Shown here: piece after piece, positions 42,877 through 50,857 of the stretch
Layout: each line of letters starts with the position of its first letter
Position numbering within the stretch: the stretch's first letter is position 1
Assembly: GCA_963665075.1 (NCBI GenBank)
Contig: OY762063.1
Location: 2,108,001-2,172,000 of the forward strand
DNA: 64,000 nt
Direction of reading: 5' to 3'
DNA from: JAPULR01 sp963665075
Lineage (GTDB): Bacteria > Chloroflexota > Dehalococcoidia > Lucifugimonadales > GCA-2712585
Translations under genes and position numbers: made by a program
The notes under the pieces: generated by a model
What the model was told of the DNA's origin: nothing
The model's database searches: none
Seen by the model: the letters and a program-made list of their open reading frames with translations, nothing else

Positions 42877-43929
42877 ATGCCGTATCCCTGGGCGAACGTT
42901 ATATTGCTTTTTCTGCTTGCCGCTGAACTGGCGACGGGGCTGTTCGGGTTGGTTTCCGGGTCGTCGGACCGGGCGATTTATCTGCATCTGCACCGGATTC
43001 TTGGGTTTTCGATACTCGCCGTTTTTTTGTGGAAGAGCCGCAACATTTTCCGATCTCTGTCCAGAATCAGACGACTCCGTAGGAGGAAGACCTCCTCAGC
43101 GCCCATTCCTTACGGGTCGCTTGCCATCGTTATTCTGTTGGCGCTTTCCGTGGGGCTTGCGCTGGCGTGGAGCCATGCCGGGCCGTTCAAGTTTCAGGGG
43201 TTCAGCGGCGTCAGCTGGCACGTCTACGTTTCCGTGCCGCTTGCGCCGTTGCTGCTGGCCCACGCCTTTTCCAAGCGGTGGACCCTGCGTCCCATCTTCT
43301 GGGCGCAGCGACGCAACTTCCTCCGCACAGCCGGCCTCGCCGTCGCCGGGTTGGCCCTATGGCAGGTTGTCGAATTCACCGCCGCCGGACTTAGACTTCC
43401 CGGGAGTAAGCGTCGATTCACGGGTTCCTACGCCGCCGCCAGCTTCTCCGGCAACGGCTTTCCGTCCACTTCCTGGATCAATGACGACCCGGAGCGTATC
43501 GAACCCGCAAATTGGAGTCTGCGGGTGACGGGACACGTCGAACGGGAAATTGTCTTGGATTATGACGAAATCGCCGCCCACGAGACTCGGATGACGGCGA
43601 CGCTGGATTGCACCGGGGGTTGGCATTCGACGCAGCACTGGACGGGGATACCCCTGCGTCAAATCCTTGACCGCACCGGGCTGAAGGCAGAAGCGGCAAG
43701 CGTCACCGTCCGTTCCGTCACCGGATACAACCGGCGGTTCTCCATCGACGAGTCGGAAGAACTGCTGCTGGCGACCATCGTCGGGGACGAAACGCTTTCC
43801 CATCGTCACGGCTTTCCGCTGCGGCTGGTCGCTCCCGGACGTCGGGGCTACCAGTGGGTGAAGTGGGTCACCGCCCTGGAAGTCAACGACACCGGCAAGT
43901 GGTTGCAGTCGCCGCTGCCGTTGCAGTAA
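42877..43929 (+). CDS. Membrane haem-b-like domain fused to a molybdopterin oxidoreductase domain
   Basis: A 350-residue fusion. Residues 5-135 hold four hydrophobic helices with paired His candidates for haem (His37/39, His115, His129). A twin-arginine-like motif RRNFLRTAGLAVAG (145-158) and a fifth hydrophobic stretch follow. Residues 185-350 form the sulfite-oxidase-type molybdopterin domain with the probable Mo-ligand Cys245 (LDCTGGWHSTQHWTG), YRWV-like GYQWVKWV and a C-terminal strand. It looks like a one-chain version of the MsrPQ (YedYZ) type arrangement. Substrate unknown. Confidence 0.8.
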   Translation: MPYPWANVILLFLLAAELATGLFGLVSGSSDRAIYLHLHRILGFSILAVFLWKSRNIFRSLSRIRRLRRRKTSSAPIPYGSLAIVILLALSVGLALAWSHAGPFKFQGFSGVSWHVYVSVPLAPLLLAHAFSKRWTLRPIFWAQRRNFLRTAGLAVAGLALWQVVEFTAAGLRLPGSKRRFTGSYAAASFSGNGFPSTSWINDDPERIEPANWSLRVTGHVEREIVLDYDEIAAHETRMTATLDCTGGWHSTQHWTGIPLRQILDRTGLKAEAASVTVRSVTGYNRRFSIDESEELLLATIVGDETLSHRHGFPLRLVAPGRRGYQWVKWVTALEVNDTGKWLQSPLPLQ

Positions 43930-44040
43930 TCACCCCCATCCTAACCTTCCCCCATCAAGGGGGAAGGGATAAGAGGGATTCCCGCGTATGCGGGAATGAC
44001 GGTTATGGGAAGGGCGCCCATGAGGGACGCCCCTACGATG
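43930..44040. repeat. Short repeat cluster after the molybdopterin gene
   Basis: CCTTCCCCCATCAAGGGGGA palindrome (43943-43965), ATTCCCGCGTATGCGGGAAT followed by GACGG (43979-44003) and GGGCGCCC...GGACGCCCCTAC (44011-44037). Placed between the 3' ends of convergent genes, they could act as bidirectional terminators. Confidence 0.6.
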
Positions 44041-44058
44041 GGATAGAAATCCTCGTCG

Positions 44059-44949
44059 CTAGGCGGGGACTTTTATTTTGCTGAGGACGCGTTTGGCGGA
44101 GATGATGTGGCGGGAGAGTCCCATTTCCTTGGCGTCGAAGCCCATCGCCAGCCCAAGCAGCTGGGGGAGGTGAATGATGGGGATGTCGATGTCGCGTTGG
44201 GCTTGCTGCATCGCTTTGGGCTGGTAGCCGTCCAGGTTCAGATGACACAACGGGCACGGCGTCACCAGCGCGTCGGCTCCCAAATCCTTGGCGTCCGACG
44301 TATGCCGCGCCACCATCTTCACCGAGTTTCGTTCGTTGATAGTCAAAATCGGGAAGCCGCAGCAGCGGGTCTTGCCGGGGAAGTCCACAACCTCTGCGCC
44401 GAGAGCCTCCATCACCCGCTCCAGCGAATCCTCCCGCTCCGGGTACAGCTTGAACTCCAGCGCGTCCGTCGGCCTCACGATGTAGCACCCATAGAAGGGC
44501 GCGACACGGAGATTCGTCAAAGGTCGAATCACAAAATTCTTCAGTTCCTCGACCCCCACGTCCTCTATGAGCGTCCACAACAGATGCCGCGGCTGGGCCG
44601 TTCCCTTGTACTCCAACCCCTCCAAGGCCAGGTGAGCGTTGACGCGGGCCAGATAGTCGGCGTCGTCCTTCAGCCGCTTGTTGGCCTGGCTCATCACCCC
44701 CTGGCACGTGCTGCAAATGGTCATCAGCGGCAGGTCGAGCTGCTCCGCCATCGCGAAAGTGCGGGCGTTGAAAACATCGCCCAGAAACAGATTCTTCTCC
44801 TGCAAGACGCCCGCGCCGGTGCACGTGGCGCCGCGCTTGTCGAGGCCGTCGAGTTCCAGCCCCAGCCGCTCGCAGACTTTTATGGTGGCCGGATACAGTT
44901 CCGGGCACCCGCCCCTTGATACGCAACCTGGAAAGAAGGCGTACTTCAC
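44059..44949 (-). CDS. sdhE: Cysteine-rich CCG-domain protein of succinate dehydrogenase (SdhE/HdrB-like)
   Basis: A 296-residue protein with two CCG (HdrB-type) modules. The first spans FPGCVSRGG, GATCTGAG and CSTCQG; the second spans FYGCYIVRP, TRCCGFPI and CPLCHLNLD. Such proteins replace the haem-containing membrane anchor in type E succinate:quinone reductases of Archaea, Cyanobacteria and some Chloroflexota, and in HdrB they bind non-cubane [4Fe-4S] clusters. Encoded 37 bases after sdhB on the same strand. No separate SdhF-like gene follows. Confidence 0.88.
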   Translation of the reverse strand: MKYAFFPGCVSRGGCPELYPATIKVCERLGLELDGLDKRGATCTGAGVLQEKNLFLGDVFNARTFAMAEQLDLPLMTICSTCQGVMSQANKRLKDDADYLARVNAHLALEGLEYKGTAQPRHLLWTLIEDVGVEELKNFVIRPLTNLRVAPFYGCYIVRPTDALEFKLYPEREDSLERVMEALGAEVVDFPGKTRCCGFPILTINERNSVKMVARHTSDAKDLGADALVTPCPLCHLNLDGYQPKAMQQAQRDIDIPIIHLPQLLGLAMGFDAKEMGLSRHIISAKRVLSKIKVPA

Positions 44950-44986
44950 TACGGCCCTCCTGGATTAGATTTAGCCGAGCAGCCGC

Positions 44987-45955
44987 CTATTCGCCTTCGC
45001 CCTGCTGCTCTTCTTTGACACTTTCGACCAGACGGCGCACGTTCTTCACGCCGGGCACCGACTTGTGGATGATGGGCGGAATCTTCCGCCTCATGAGCGC
45101 CCGCACCGCCACCGGCGCCATGCTCATCTGCGCCGGAAGGTTCAGGATTCCGAAGGACTTGATGGGCAGCGTCAGTTCGTTCAACCGACCGCTGTGGGAC
45201 ACCGACGCCTCGAAGGCGTCCGTGTGGCGCGCGCCATTGTTGTTGGTGTATCCCGCCTCCATCGCCTTGTCCCGCAGCGCCATGATTCTGTCCATCGGCG
45301 CGACGCCTTTGGGGCAGACTTCCACGCACTCGTAGCAGCGGGTGCAGTCCCAGACGCCGCCGTACTCGCTCAACGCCGCCAGGCGGGAGGCGTCCTCGTC
45401 GTCGCGGGGGTCCGCCGCGAACCGGTACGCCTTCGCCAACGCCGCCGGGCCGATGAAATTCGGGTCCATCTCCAGCACGGTGCAGTCGGAGACGCAGGCG
45501 CCGCACATTATGCAGGCCATGACGCCGGCGAGGTGGGTCATGTCGGAGTTGGGCGCGAGGTATTCCGCCTCCGGCTCCTCGCCTTCGGGCTGGAGCCAGG
45601 GGGAAACTTGCCGCACCTTGTCCCAGAACAGAGTCTGGTCAACCACCAGGTCTTTGACGACGGGCATGACGCCCGCCGGTTCGACGGTAATCGTGCCGCC
45701 GTCCTCGGCCACGTCGGACACCTTGGTGTTGCAGGCGAGCTTGGCGTGGCCGTTGATTCGCATGGCGCAGGAGCCGCAGATGGCGCTGCGACAGCTGCAT
45801 CTGAGCGCGAGACTGCCGTCCTCCTCCTCGCGAATCTTTATCAGCGAGTCCAAGACGCTGGAAGTTTCCTCAACGTCCAGCGAATACTCCTGCCAGTAGG
45901 AAGGATTTTCCTTGTCCTGGGGGTTGTATCGGCGCACCGAAACGGTTATCTGCAT
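44987..45955 (-). CDS. sdhB: Succinate dehydrogenase/fumarate reductase iron-sulfur subunit
   Basis: A 322-residue electron-transfer subunit. The N-terminal plant-ferredoxin domain holds the [2Fe-2S] cysteines 55, 60, 63 and 75 (CRSAICGSC...LAC). The C-terminal domain has CIMCGACVSDC and CTRCYECVEVCP for the other clusters. A C-terminal extension of about 90 residues, ending in an acidic tail, is longer than in E. coli SdhB (about 240 residues) and may contact the CCG subunit. It starts one base after the sdhA stop. Confidence 0.94.
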   Translation of the reverse strand: MQITVSVRRYNPQDKENPSYWQEYSLDVEETSSVLDSLIKIREEEDGSLALRCSCRSAICGSCAMRINGHAKLACNTKVSDVAEDGGTITVEPAGVMPVVKDLVVDQTLFWDKVRQVSPWLQPEGEEPEAEYLAPNSDMTHLAGVMACIMCGACVSDCTVLEMDPNFIGPAALAKAYRFAADPRDDEDASRLAALSEYGGVWDCTRCYECVEVCPKGVAPMDRIMALRDKAMEAGYTNNNGARHTDAFEASVSHSGRLNELTLPIKSFGILNLPAQMSMAPVAVRALMRRKIPPIIHKSVPGVKNVRRLVESVKEEQQGEGE

Positions 45956-47632
45956 TTAATACTTCCTCTCTTCGGGCTGCCATTTTGTGATGGTCACGGG
46001 CAGATGGGATACCTCAGGCCCGTCGTCCGTGCGCGTGACCAGAACGTGCTTCAACCAGTTTTCGTCGTCCCTGTCGGGGTAGTCCGTGCGGGAGTGGGCG
46101 CCGCGGCTCTCCTTGCGCTCGATGCCGCCGAGGATTATCGACTCGGCGCAGTCGAGCATGAATCCCAACTCCAAGGTGAATATGAGGTCCGTATTGAACA
46201 CCCGGCCCTTGTCCTGTAGCGACGTCTTGGCGAATCGCTCGCGGAATCCGGGCAGCATGGCGAGGAGACTCTGCATCCCCTCCTCGTCGCGGTAGACGCC
46301 CATGTGCCGGTCCATCGCGCGGCCCAGGTCCAGCCGTATCTGGGACCAACGCTCGTCGGTGTTGCTGGAGAACAGGTCGGAAAATTCCTTCTCCTTGCCG
46401 TCCACGTAGGCGTCAACATCCAGATCGCGGTAGGGCTTGCCGTTGGCCCAATCGGCGGCGTGATTGCCGGAGCGATGTCCGAAAACCACCGTGTCTAGCA
46501 GCGAATTCGCGCCCAGGCGGTTGCCGCCGTGGACGCTTACGTTGGCGCACTCCCCGGCGGCGTAAAGCCCCGGCACAATCGTCCGCCCGTCCATGTCCGT
46601 CTTGATGCCGCCCATGATGTAGTGCATGCCGGGCTGGATGGGGATGGGTTCCTTCCTGATGTCCACGCCCGCGAAGTCCATGCCGATTTCGAGAATCTGC
46701 GAAAGGCGTTCCGCAATCAGCGCTTCGCCCAGATGACGGCAGTCGAGGAGGACGCAGCCGTCGATGCCGCGTCCTTCGTCAATCTCCGTCTGCTCTGACC
46801 GGGAAACCACGTCGCGGGAGGCGAGCTCCATCATGTTGGGAGCGTAGCGTTGCATGAACCGCTCGCCGTCCTTGTTCAGCAGGTGCGCCCCTTCGCCGCG
46901 CGCGCCCTCCGTAATCAGCACGCCGCTGCCTTTCAACGTGGTCGGATGGTACTGCACCATCTCCATGTCCATGACGGGCGCGCCCACCTGATAGGCGAGG
47001 GCGATGCCGTCGCCCGTGACGATGAGGGCGTTGGTGCTCGGCTCGAAGAGCCGCCCCAGCCCGCCGGTGCAGAGGATAACCGACTTCGCGCGGATGACGA
47101 ACACCCTGCCCGTGGCGATTTCGAGGGCGATGACTCCGCAGCACTCGCCTTCTTCCACGATAAGCTCAAGGACGAACCACTCTTCGTAGACGCGGACGTC
47201 GGCCTTCATCAGCTGCTCGTAGAGGACGTGCAGGATGGCCTGGCCGGTGAAGTCGGCGACGAAGAAAGTCCGCGCCCTCTGCTGGCCGCCGAAGGCGCGG
47301 GTGCCGAGGCGACCTTCGTCGTCCCGGTTGAAGATGACGCCCATGTGCTCCAGGTCGATGAGTTCCGGCCCCGCCTCGGTGCACATATACTCGATGGCGT
47401 CCTGGTCGCCCAGGTAATCGCTGCCCTTGATGGTGTCGAAGGCGTGGTCTTCCCAGCTGTCGCCGCGGTCGGTGAGGGCGGCGTTGATGCCGCCCTGGGC
47501 GGCGTTGGAATGGCTGCGGACGGGGTGAACCTTGCTGATGATGGCCACGTTGGCCCCGCGCTGATGGGCGGCCAACGCTGCTCTCATGCCGGCGAGGCCG
47601 GCCCCGACTACCAAAACATCGTGCTCTAGCAA
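45956..47632 (-). CDS. sdhA: Succinate dehydrogenase/fumarate reductase flavoprotein subunit
   Basis: Oxidises succinate to fumarate. The 558-residue subunit has the FAD dinucleotide motif VVGAGLAGMRAALAA (8-22), the flavinylation His in VRSHSNAAQGG (His41), QYHPTTLKGSGVLITEGARGEG (active-site region), and GLYAAGECANVSVHGGNRLGANSLLD. The start is a TTG with AAAGGGA upstream. First gene of sdhA-sdhB-sdhE. Direction (succinate oxidation versus fumarate reduction) cannot be told from sequence; icd and mdh nearby favour oxidation. Confidence 0.95.
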   Translation of the reverse strand: MLEHDVLVVGAGLAGMRAALAAHQRGANVAIISKVHPVRSHSNAAQGGINAALTDRGDSWEDHAFDTIKGSDYLGDQDAIEYMCTEAGPELIDLEHMGVIFNRDDEGRLGTRAFGGQQRARTFFVADFTGQAILHVLYEQLMKADVRVYEEWFVLELIVEEGECCGVIALEIATGRVFVIRAKSVILCTGGLGRLFEPSTNALIVTGDGIALAYQVGAPVMDMEMVQYHPTTLKGSGVLITEGARGEGAHLLNKDGERFMQRYAPNMMELASRDVVSRSEQTEIDEGRGIDGCVLLDCRHLGEALIAERLSQILEIGMDFAGVDIRKEPIPIQPGMHYIMGGIKTDMDGRTIVPGLYAAGECANVSVHGGNRLGANSLLDTVVFGHRSGNHAADWANGKPYRDLDVDAYVDGKEKEFSDLFSSNTDERWSQIRLDLGRAMDRHMGVYRDEEGMQSLLAMLPGFRERFAKTSLQDKGRVFNTDLIFTLELGFMLDCAESIILGGIERKESRGAHSRTDYPDRDDENWLKHVLVTRTDDGPEVSHLPVTITKWQPEERKY

Positions 47633-47652
47633 CTGCTATCCCTTTCCCTTAT

Positions 47653-47690
47653 CTGTCATTCTGAGTGAGGCGAAGAATCTCGCCCTTCCT
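47653..47690. repeat. Dispersed repeat in the sdhA leader
   Basis: TGTCATTCTGAGTGAGGCGA followed by AGAATCTCGCCC, inverted copy of the repeat at 1349. It lies between a TATAAT box on the minus strand (47715-47710) and the sdhA start, so it may be part of the transcribed leader. Confidence 0.55.
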
Positions 47691-47785
47691 ATCTGCCCGT
47701 TGGCGGAAGATTATACTATCAGATTTGGGGCGTGACTGCCAACGGATTATTACTTACAGTCTCATCAGCGACATCAGCAACTACG

Positions 47786-47947
47786 CTATGCTTTGGAGAG
47801 ATATTCTTCTATCTCCTCCATGCTGTGGAACTCAGGGGAAAGCCGACCTTTCCGTATATCTTCCGAAGCCTCCCGTTCACCCTGTTGCCATTCGGGGGTC
47901 CAGAACCATGATTGGTCATCTGCGACAACTCCCTCATCTTTGTTCAC
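47786..47947 (-). CDS. Small antitoxin-like protein coupled to the Nudix gene
   Basis: A 53-residue frame whose GTG overlaps the stop of the Nudix gene (GTGA). The sequence SWFWTPEWQQGEREASEDI then RKGRLSPEFHSMEEIEEYL is the C-terminal, toxin-binding type segment common in AbrB/RelB-like antitoxins; the DNA-binding N-terminal domain is absent. No toxin gene follows: the downstream 150 bases to sdhA show no credible frame. It is either an orphan remnant or a stand-alone small protein. Confidence 0.5.
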   Translation of the reverse strand: MNKDEGVVADDQSWFWTPEWQQGEREASEDIRKGRLSPEFHSMEEIEEYLSKA

Positions 47948-48495
47948 TTTCGTTCAGCCCTCCCCAACGCCAGCATCAACGACGCGATGCTTTTGCAGTC
48001 CTGGATTTCGCCTGAGGCGATGAGTTCTGGGACGTCTGACAGGTTGACGCGGACGACTTCGATGGTTTCGTCCTCCTCCGGCGCGTTTTGCCCAACCTTC
48101 AACCCCGTCGCTACATACGCGTGCATCCCTTCCGTGCAGAACCCAGGCGACATCCAGAAGAAGCTCAACAACTCCAGCGATTCCGCCGTCAATCCCGCCT
48201 CTTCCTGAAGCTCACGGCGGGCCGCTTCCTCCGGCGACTCCCCCTCGTCCACGCCGCCCGCCACCACCTCCAGCAGCACCGTGTCCGGCGGCTTTCGGTA
48301 TTGACGTACCAGGTACACGTTCCCGTCCTCGTCCACCGGCACGACGCAAACGCTGTCCGGGGCGACAACTATCTCCCGGATGGTTCGACGCCCGTTTGCC
48401 AGCCGTACCCTTTCCACCCGAACGTCGAACAGCCTCCCCTCGAAAGCAAGCCTGCTCTCCTCTGTCGGTTCTCCCGGATGCGTCGGCATCGTCAT
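47944..48495 (-). CDS. Nudix hydrolase, ADP-ribose pyrophosphatase-like
   Basis: A 183-residue Nudix enzyme with the box GGVDEGESPEEAARRELQEE (80-99) and FFWMSPGFCTEGMHAYVATGL, typical of the ADP-ribose pyrophosphatase (NudF) subfamily, where the Pro-Gly loop follows the box. It likely hydrolyses ADP-ribose to AMP and ribose 5-phosphate. The position, two bases after NAD kinase, fits NAD metabolism. ATG 48495; ATG 48489 also possible. Confidence 0.9.
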   Translation of the reverse strand: MTMPTHPGEPTEESRLAFEGRLFDVRVERVRLANGRRTIREIVVAPDSVCVVPVDEDGNVYLVRQYRKPPDTVLLEVVAGGVDEGESPEEAARRELQEEAGLTAESLELLSFFWMSPGFCTEGMHAYVATGLKVGQNAPEEDETIEVVRVNLSDVPELIASGEIQDCKSIASLMLALGRAERK

Positions 48496-48497
48496 CT

Positions 48498-49349
48498 CTA
48501 GTAGTACACCGCCCGGCCTGCGCCCATTCCGCCCCAGAATCCCAACCGACGCGTCAGGCTGGCGTAGAACTCCCGGTTGCTGCGCTCCCGCAGGAACTTC
48601 GCCTTCCGCTCGCTCCCCTCAATCCGCACCGTCGAACCTTGCGCCACGGGTTCGTTCAGATACCCGTCTACGCTCAACAGGGCGCCGTCGTAGGATTCAA
48701 TGCTGAGGTCTATGGAAGCGCTTGGCGGCAGGACTACCGCCGTTGCCAAACCTACGTGGGGCGCCACCGGCTTCAACACCATCTCCTGCGCCCGCGGGTC
48801 GAGAATCGGCCCGCCGGACGAGAGGTTATACCCGGTGCTTCCCGTGGCGCTGCTGACTATGACGGCGTCGGCGCGGTAGGATGTCAATTCCGCGCCGTCC
48901 ACCATCGCTTGAACCCATATCAACCGAGGCGTCGCTCCGCGCGTCACCACAACGTCGTTCAGCGCGTGATGCCATTCGGATTCGCCCACGACCTGCGCTT
49001 TCAGCATCGACCGTTCTTCAATCCAACCCCCGCCTTCCAGGAGGCTCGGAATCCGCTCCAGCGCGTCGGCAGGACGAAGCTCCGTCATAAACCCCAGGCG
49101 CCCCATGTTCACGCCCAGCAGGGGGATCCCATGCGCCACCGCCGCTTTCGCCGCCCGCAAAATCGTCCCGTCGCCGCCGACGGTGATGATCAAGTCCGTC
49201 TCTATCAGAGACGCCCCCTCCTCCCCAAGCTCACCCGCCGACTTCATCCAACACTTGCGGCCATTTCCGACCAGGCCGGCAATCTTCGCCGCCATATCCT
49301 TGGCGTCCGACGAGCGGGCGTTGTAGACGATGCCAACTGCGGAAATCAT
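48498..49349 (-). CDS. nadK: NAD kinase
   Basis: Phosphorylates NAD to NADP. The 283-residue protein has VGGDGTILRAA (57-67), GVNMGRLGFMTEL, the catalytic loop LNDVVVTRG, and SSATGSTGYNLSSGGPILDP. The ATG at 49349 has no ribosome site. Instead TTGCTA-17-TATATT ends six bases before the ATG, giving an mRNA that would begin at the start codon. The open frame extends further upstream but crosses this promoter and has no family features. First gene of a nadK-Nudix-small ORF operon. Confidence 0.93.
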   Translation of the reverse strand: MISAVGIVYNARSSDAKDMAAKIAGLVGNGRKCWMKSAGELGEEGASLIETDLIITVGGDGTILRAAKAAVAHGIPLLGVNMGRLGFMTELRPADALERIPSLLEGGGWIEERSMLKAQVVGESEWHHALNDVVVTRGATPRLIWVQAMVDGAELTSYRADAVIVSSATGSTGYNLSSGGPILDPRAQEMVLKPVAPHVGLATAVVLPPSASIDLSIESYDGALLSVDGYLNEPVAQGSTVRIEGSERKAKFLRERSNREFYASLTRRLGFWGGMGAGRAVYY

Positions 49350-49355
49350 GGGGAT

Positions 49356-49384
49356 AATATAGGCTCTGGGACTTCCCCTAGCAA
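49356..49384 (-). promoter_or_regulatory. Leaderless-type promoter of nadK
   Basis: TTGCTA (49384-49379), 17-base spacer, TATATT (49361-49356), then ATCCCC and ATG. The -10 box is at -12 to -7 relative to the A of the start codon. Confidence 0.6.
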
Positions 49385-49470
49385 GAGCGGACGGCCCCGC
49401 CCCTACCCATTCGCGATTCTCTGCCATACAATAGACGCCGCCAATCACCAAACGCTTGCAGGACGGAAAA

Positions 49471-50121
49471 ATGCCGCTAGTCGCCCTTGCCATGACCTTC
49501 GCCACCCTGGTCGTCGTCGCCAACGTCATCGCCGTCAAGCCCCTGGACGTGAACGGTTGGGCCGTGCCCGCCGGCATCCTCGCCTACCCCTTCACGTTCC
49601 TCGTGACGGATACTATCTCGGAGCTTTATGGACGGAAGACCGCGACCCGGCTCGTCTGGATGGGGTTGGTTCTCAGCGCGCTGATGGTGTTTCTGGTGTA
49701 CGTGGCGAAGGTGCTGCCAGGCGCGGTCTTCTGGGACGACCAGGCGGCTTTCGACACTATCCTGGGTTCGGTGCCGCGCATTGTGCTTGCCTCTCTCATC
49801 GCATACCTGGTGAGCCAGCACAGCGACGTTATCCTGTTCCACCTGTTCCGGCGGGTCACGAAGAAGCGGCATTTGTGGATGCGGAACATCGGCTCCACCA
49901 CCATTTCTCAGGCCATCGATACGGCATTGTTTATATCGATTGCGTTTACGGGGACGTTTCCGGCGGGGGAGGTTTGGACGCTGATGTACACGCAGTATTT
50001 GATAAAGGTTGGGGTGGCGGTGGTGGACACGCCGATAGTCTACGCCCTCGTCTCCTACCTCCGCCCCCACGTTGCCGCCACAACGGGGGACACGACGGCC
50101 GGGGTGGAACACCGTCGCTAG
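49471..50121 (+). CDS. yhhQ: Queuosine precursor transporter (YhhQ/VUT family)
   Basis: A 216-residue membrane protein with six hydrophobic helices. It has VANVIAVKPL, the family-typical PAGILAYPFTFLVTDTISELYGRKTATRLVW, and RNIGSTTISQAIDTALFISIAF. The family imports queuosine precursors (preQ0/preQ1) for tRNA modification. ATG 49471 follows AGGACGG; TTG 49456 is in frame. No queC-F genes are in the window, so salvage rather than synthesis may be the use. Confidence 0.9.
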   Translation: MPLVALAMTFATLVVVANVIAVKPLDVNGWAVPAGILAYPFTFLVTDTISELYGRKTATRLVWMGLVLSALMVFLVYVAKVLPGAVFWDDQAAFDTILGSVPRIVLASLIAYLVSQHSDVILFHLFRRVTKKRHLWMRNIGSTTISQAIDTALFISIAFTGTFPAGEVWTLMYTQYLIKVGVAVVDTPIVYALVSYLRPHVAATTGDTTAGVEHRR

Positions 50122-50125
50122 TGAA

Positions 50126-50602
50126 ATGGACAACGCGACTCTATATTACGAATTCGCCCGTGAGCGCCTGCGGAGTCAGGAATCCCTGAACGCCGAATAT
50201 GACACAAAATTGAACCGCGCCTTAACGCTCAGTGTGGCTCTGGTGAGTATTGGAGCGCTCATAGTCAATCTCTCTGGGAGTTCGGTAACGCAAAATCTAT
50301 GGATGTTGGTCTCCACAGGGGTTTTGCTGCTGGCTTTTGCGGTGATTGCCGGGTGCAGTGTAATGGGTCGCCGGTTGTCTAATTGGCATAGAGGACCGTC
50401 AGAAGAGTTGTTTGCCCAATATGTTCATCTGCTGGATGCCGAAATACTACAGCAATGGGTGAACGGCAGCTACAGCAAAGCGCTACGATGCAACGACGCA
50501 ACCCTGTCCAGCAAAGCAAAGTGGGTTGAGTACGCTCAATATATTCTCTTTGTTGAGGTCCTTGCCCTAATCGTGCTGGGCGCAACCTGCTGTTGGGCTT
50601 AG
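50126..50602 (+). CDS. Small membrane protein with three predicted helices
   Basis: A 158-residue protein of unknown family. An N-terminal amphipathic region (YYEFARERLRSQESLNAEYD) leads into two adjacent membrane helices (about 29-48 and 57-77), a cytoplasmic segment of about 55 residues with HRGPSEELFAQYVHLLDAE, and a C-terminal helix (135-156). This layout recalls the membrane effectors of nucleotide-signalling defence systems (SLATT, Pycsar-TM), but no cyclase is near. AT-richer than neighbours. The start is four bases after the transporter stop. Confidence 0.6.
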   Translation: MDNATLYYEFARERLRSQESLNAEYDTKLNRALTLSVALVSIGALIVNLSGSSVTQNLWMLVSTGVLLLAFAVIAGCSVMGRRLSNWHRGPSEELFAQYVHLLDAEILQQWVNGSYSKALRCNDATLSSKAKWVEYAQYILFVEVLALIVLGATCCWA

Positions 50603-50748
50603 ATACCGCGCTTTTCTGTGTCCGTCTGAGGTGGGGGAACTTGCAAGCCGGAGCCATCCCTTGGCTTTGGTTGAGTGGCAACCTGCTTCTCTGATTCTTG
50701 GACAGATTGCTGCGCCGTCCGGGTTTCGTTCATCTTTTCTTGGGCCAT
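50599..50748 (-). CDS. Small hydrophilic protein, convergent with 50126
   Basis: A 49-residue Gln/Thr/Pro-rich hydrophilic frame starting MAQEKMNETRTAQQS and ending TDTEKRGI, with GAGGAAG before the ATG. Its stop overlaps the stop of the membrane-protein gene by 4 bases. Low complexity and probably disordered. No family is recognised; real translation is plausible from the ribosome site but not certain. Confidence 0.4.
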   Translation of the reverse strand: MAQEKMNETRTAQQSVQESEKQVATQPKPRDGSGLQVPPPQTDTEKRGI

Positions 50749-50857
50749 TTTTTCTTCCTCTATCGGGTCATATAATTGACGCATTGACCGCAGACTAATG
50801 GTAGCACTACATCTGCATACTTGGCAAAAGATGCTTGAGATCAGTTAAAAGAACCCC

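Noticed and set aside
47665..48015. 116-codon plus-strand frame
   Set aside because: Starts inside a dispersed repeat and is antisense to the antitoxin-like frame and the Nudix gene end.
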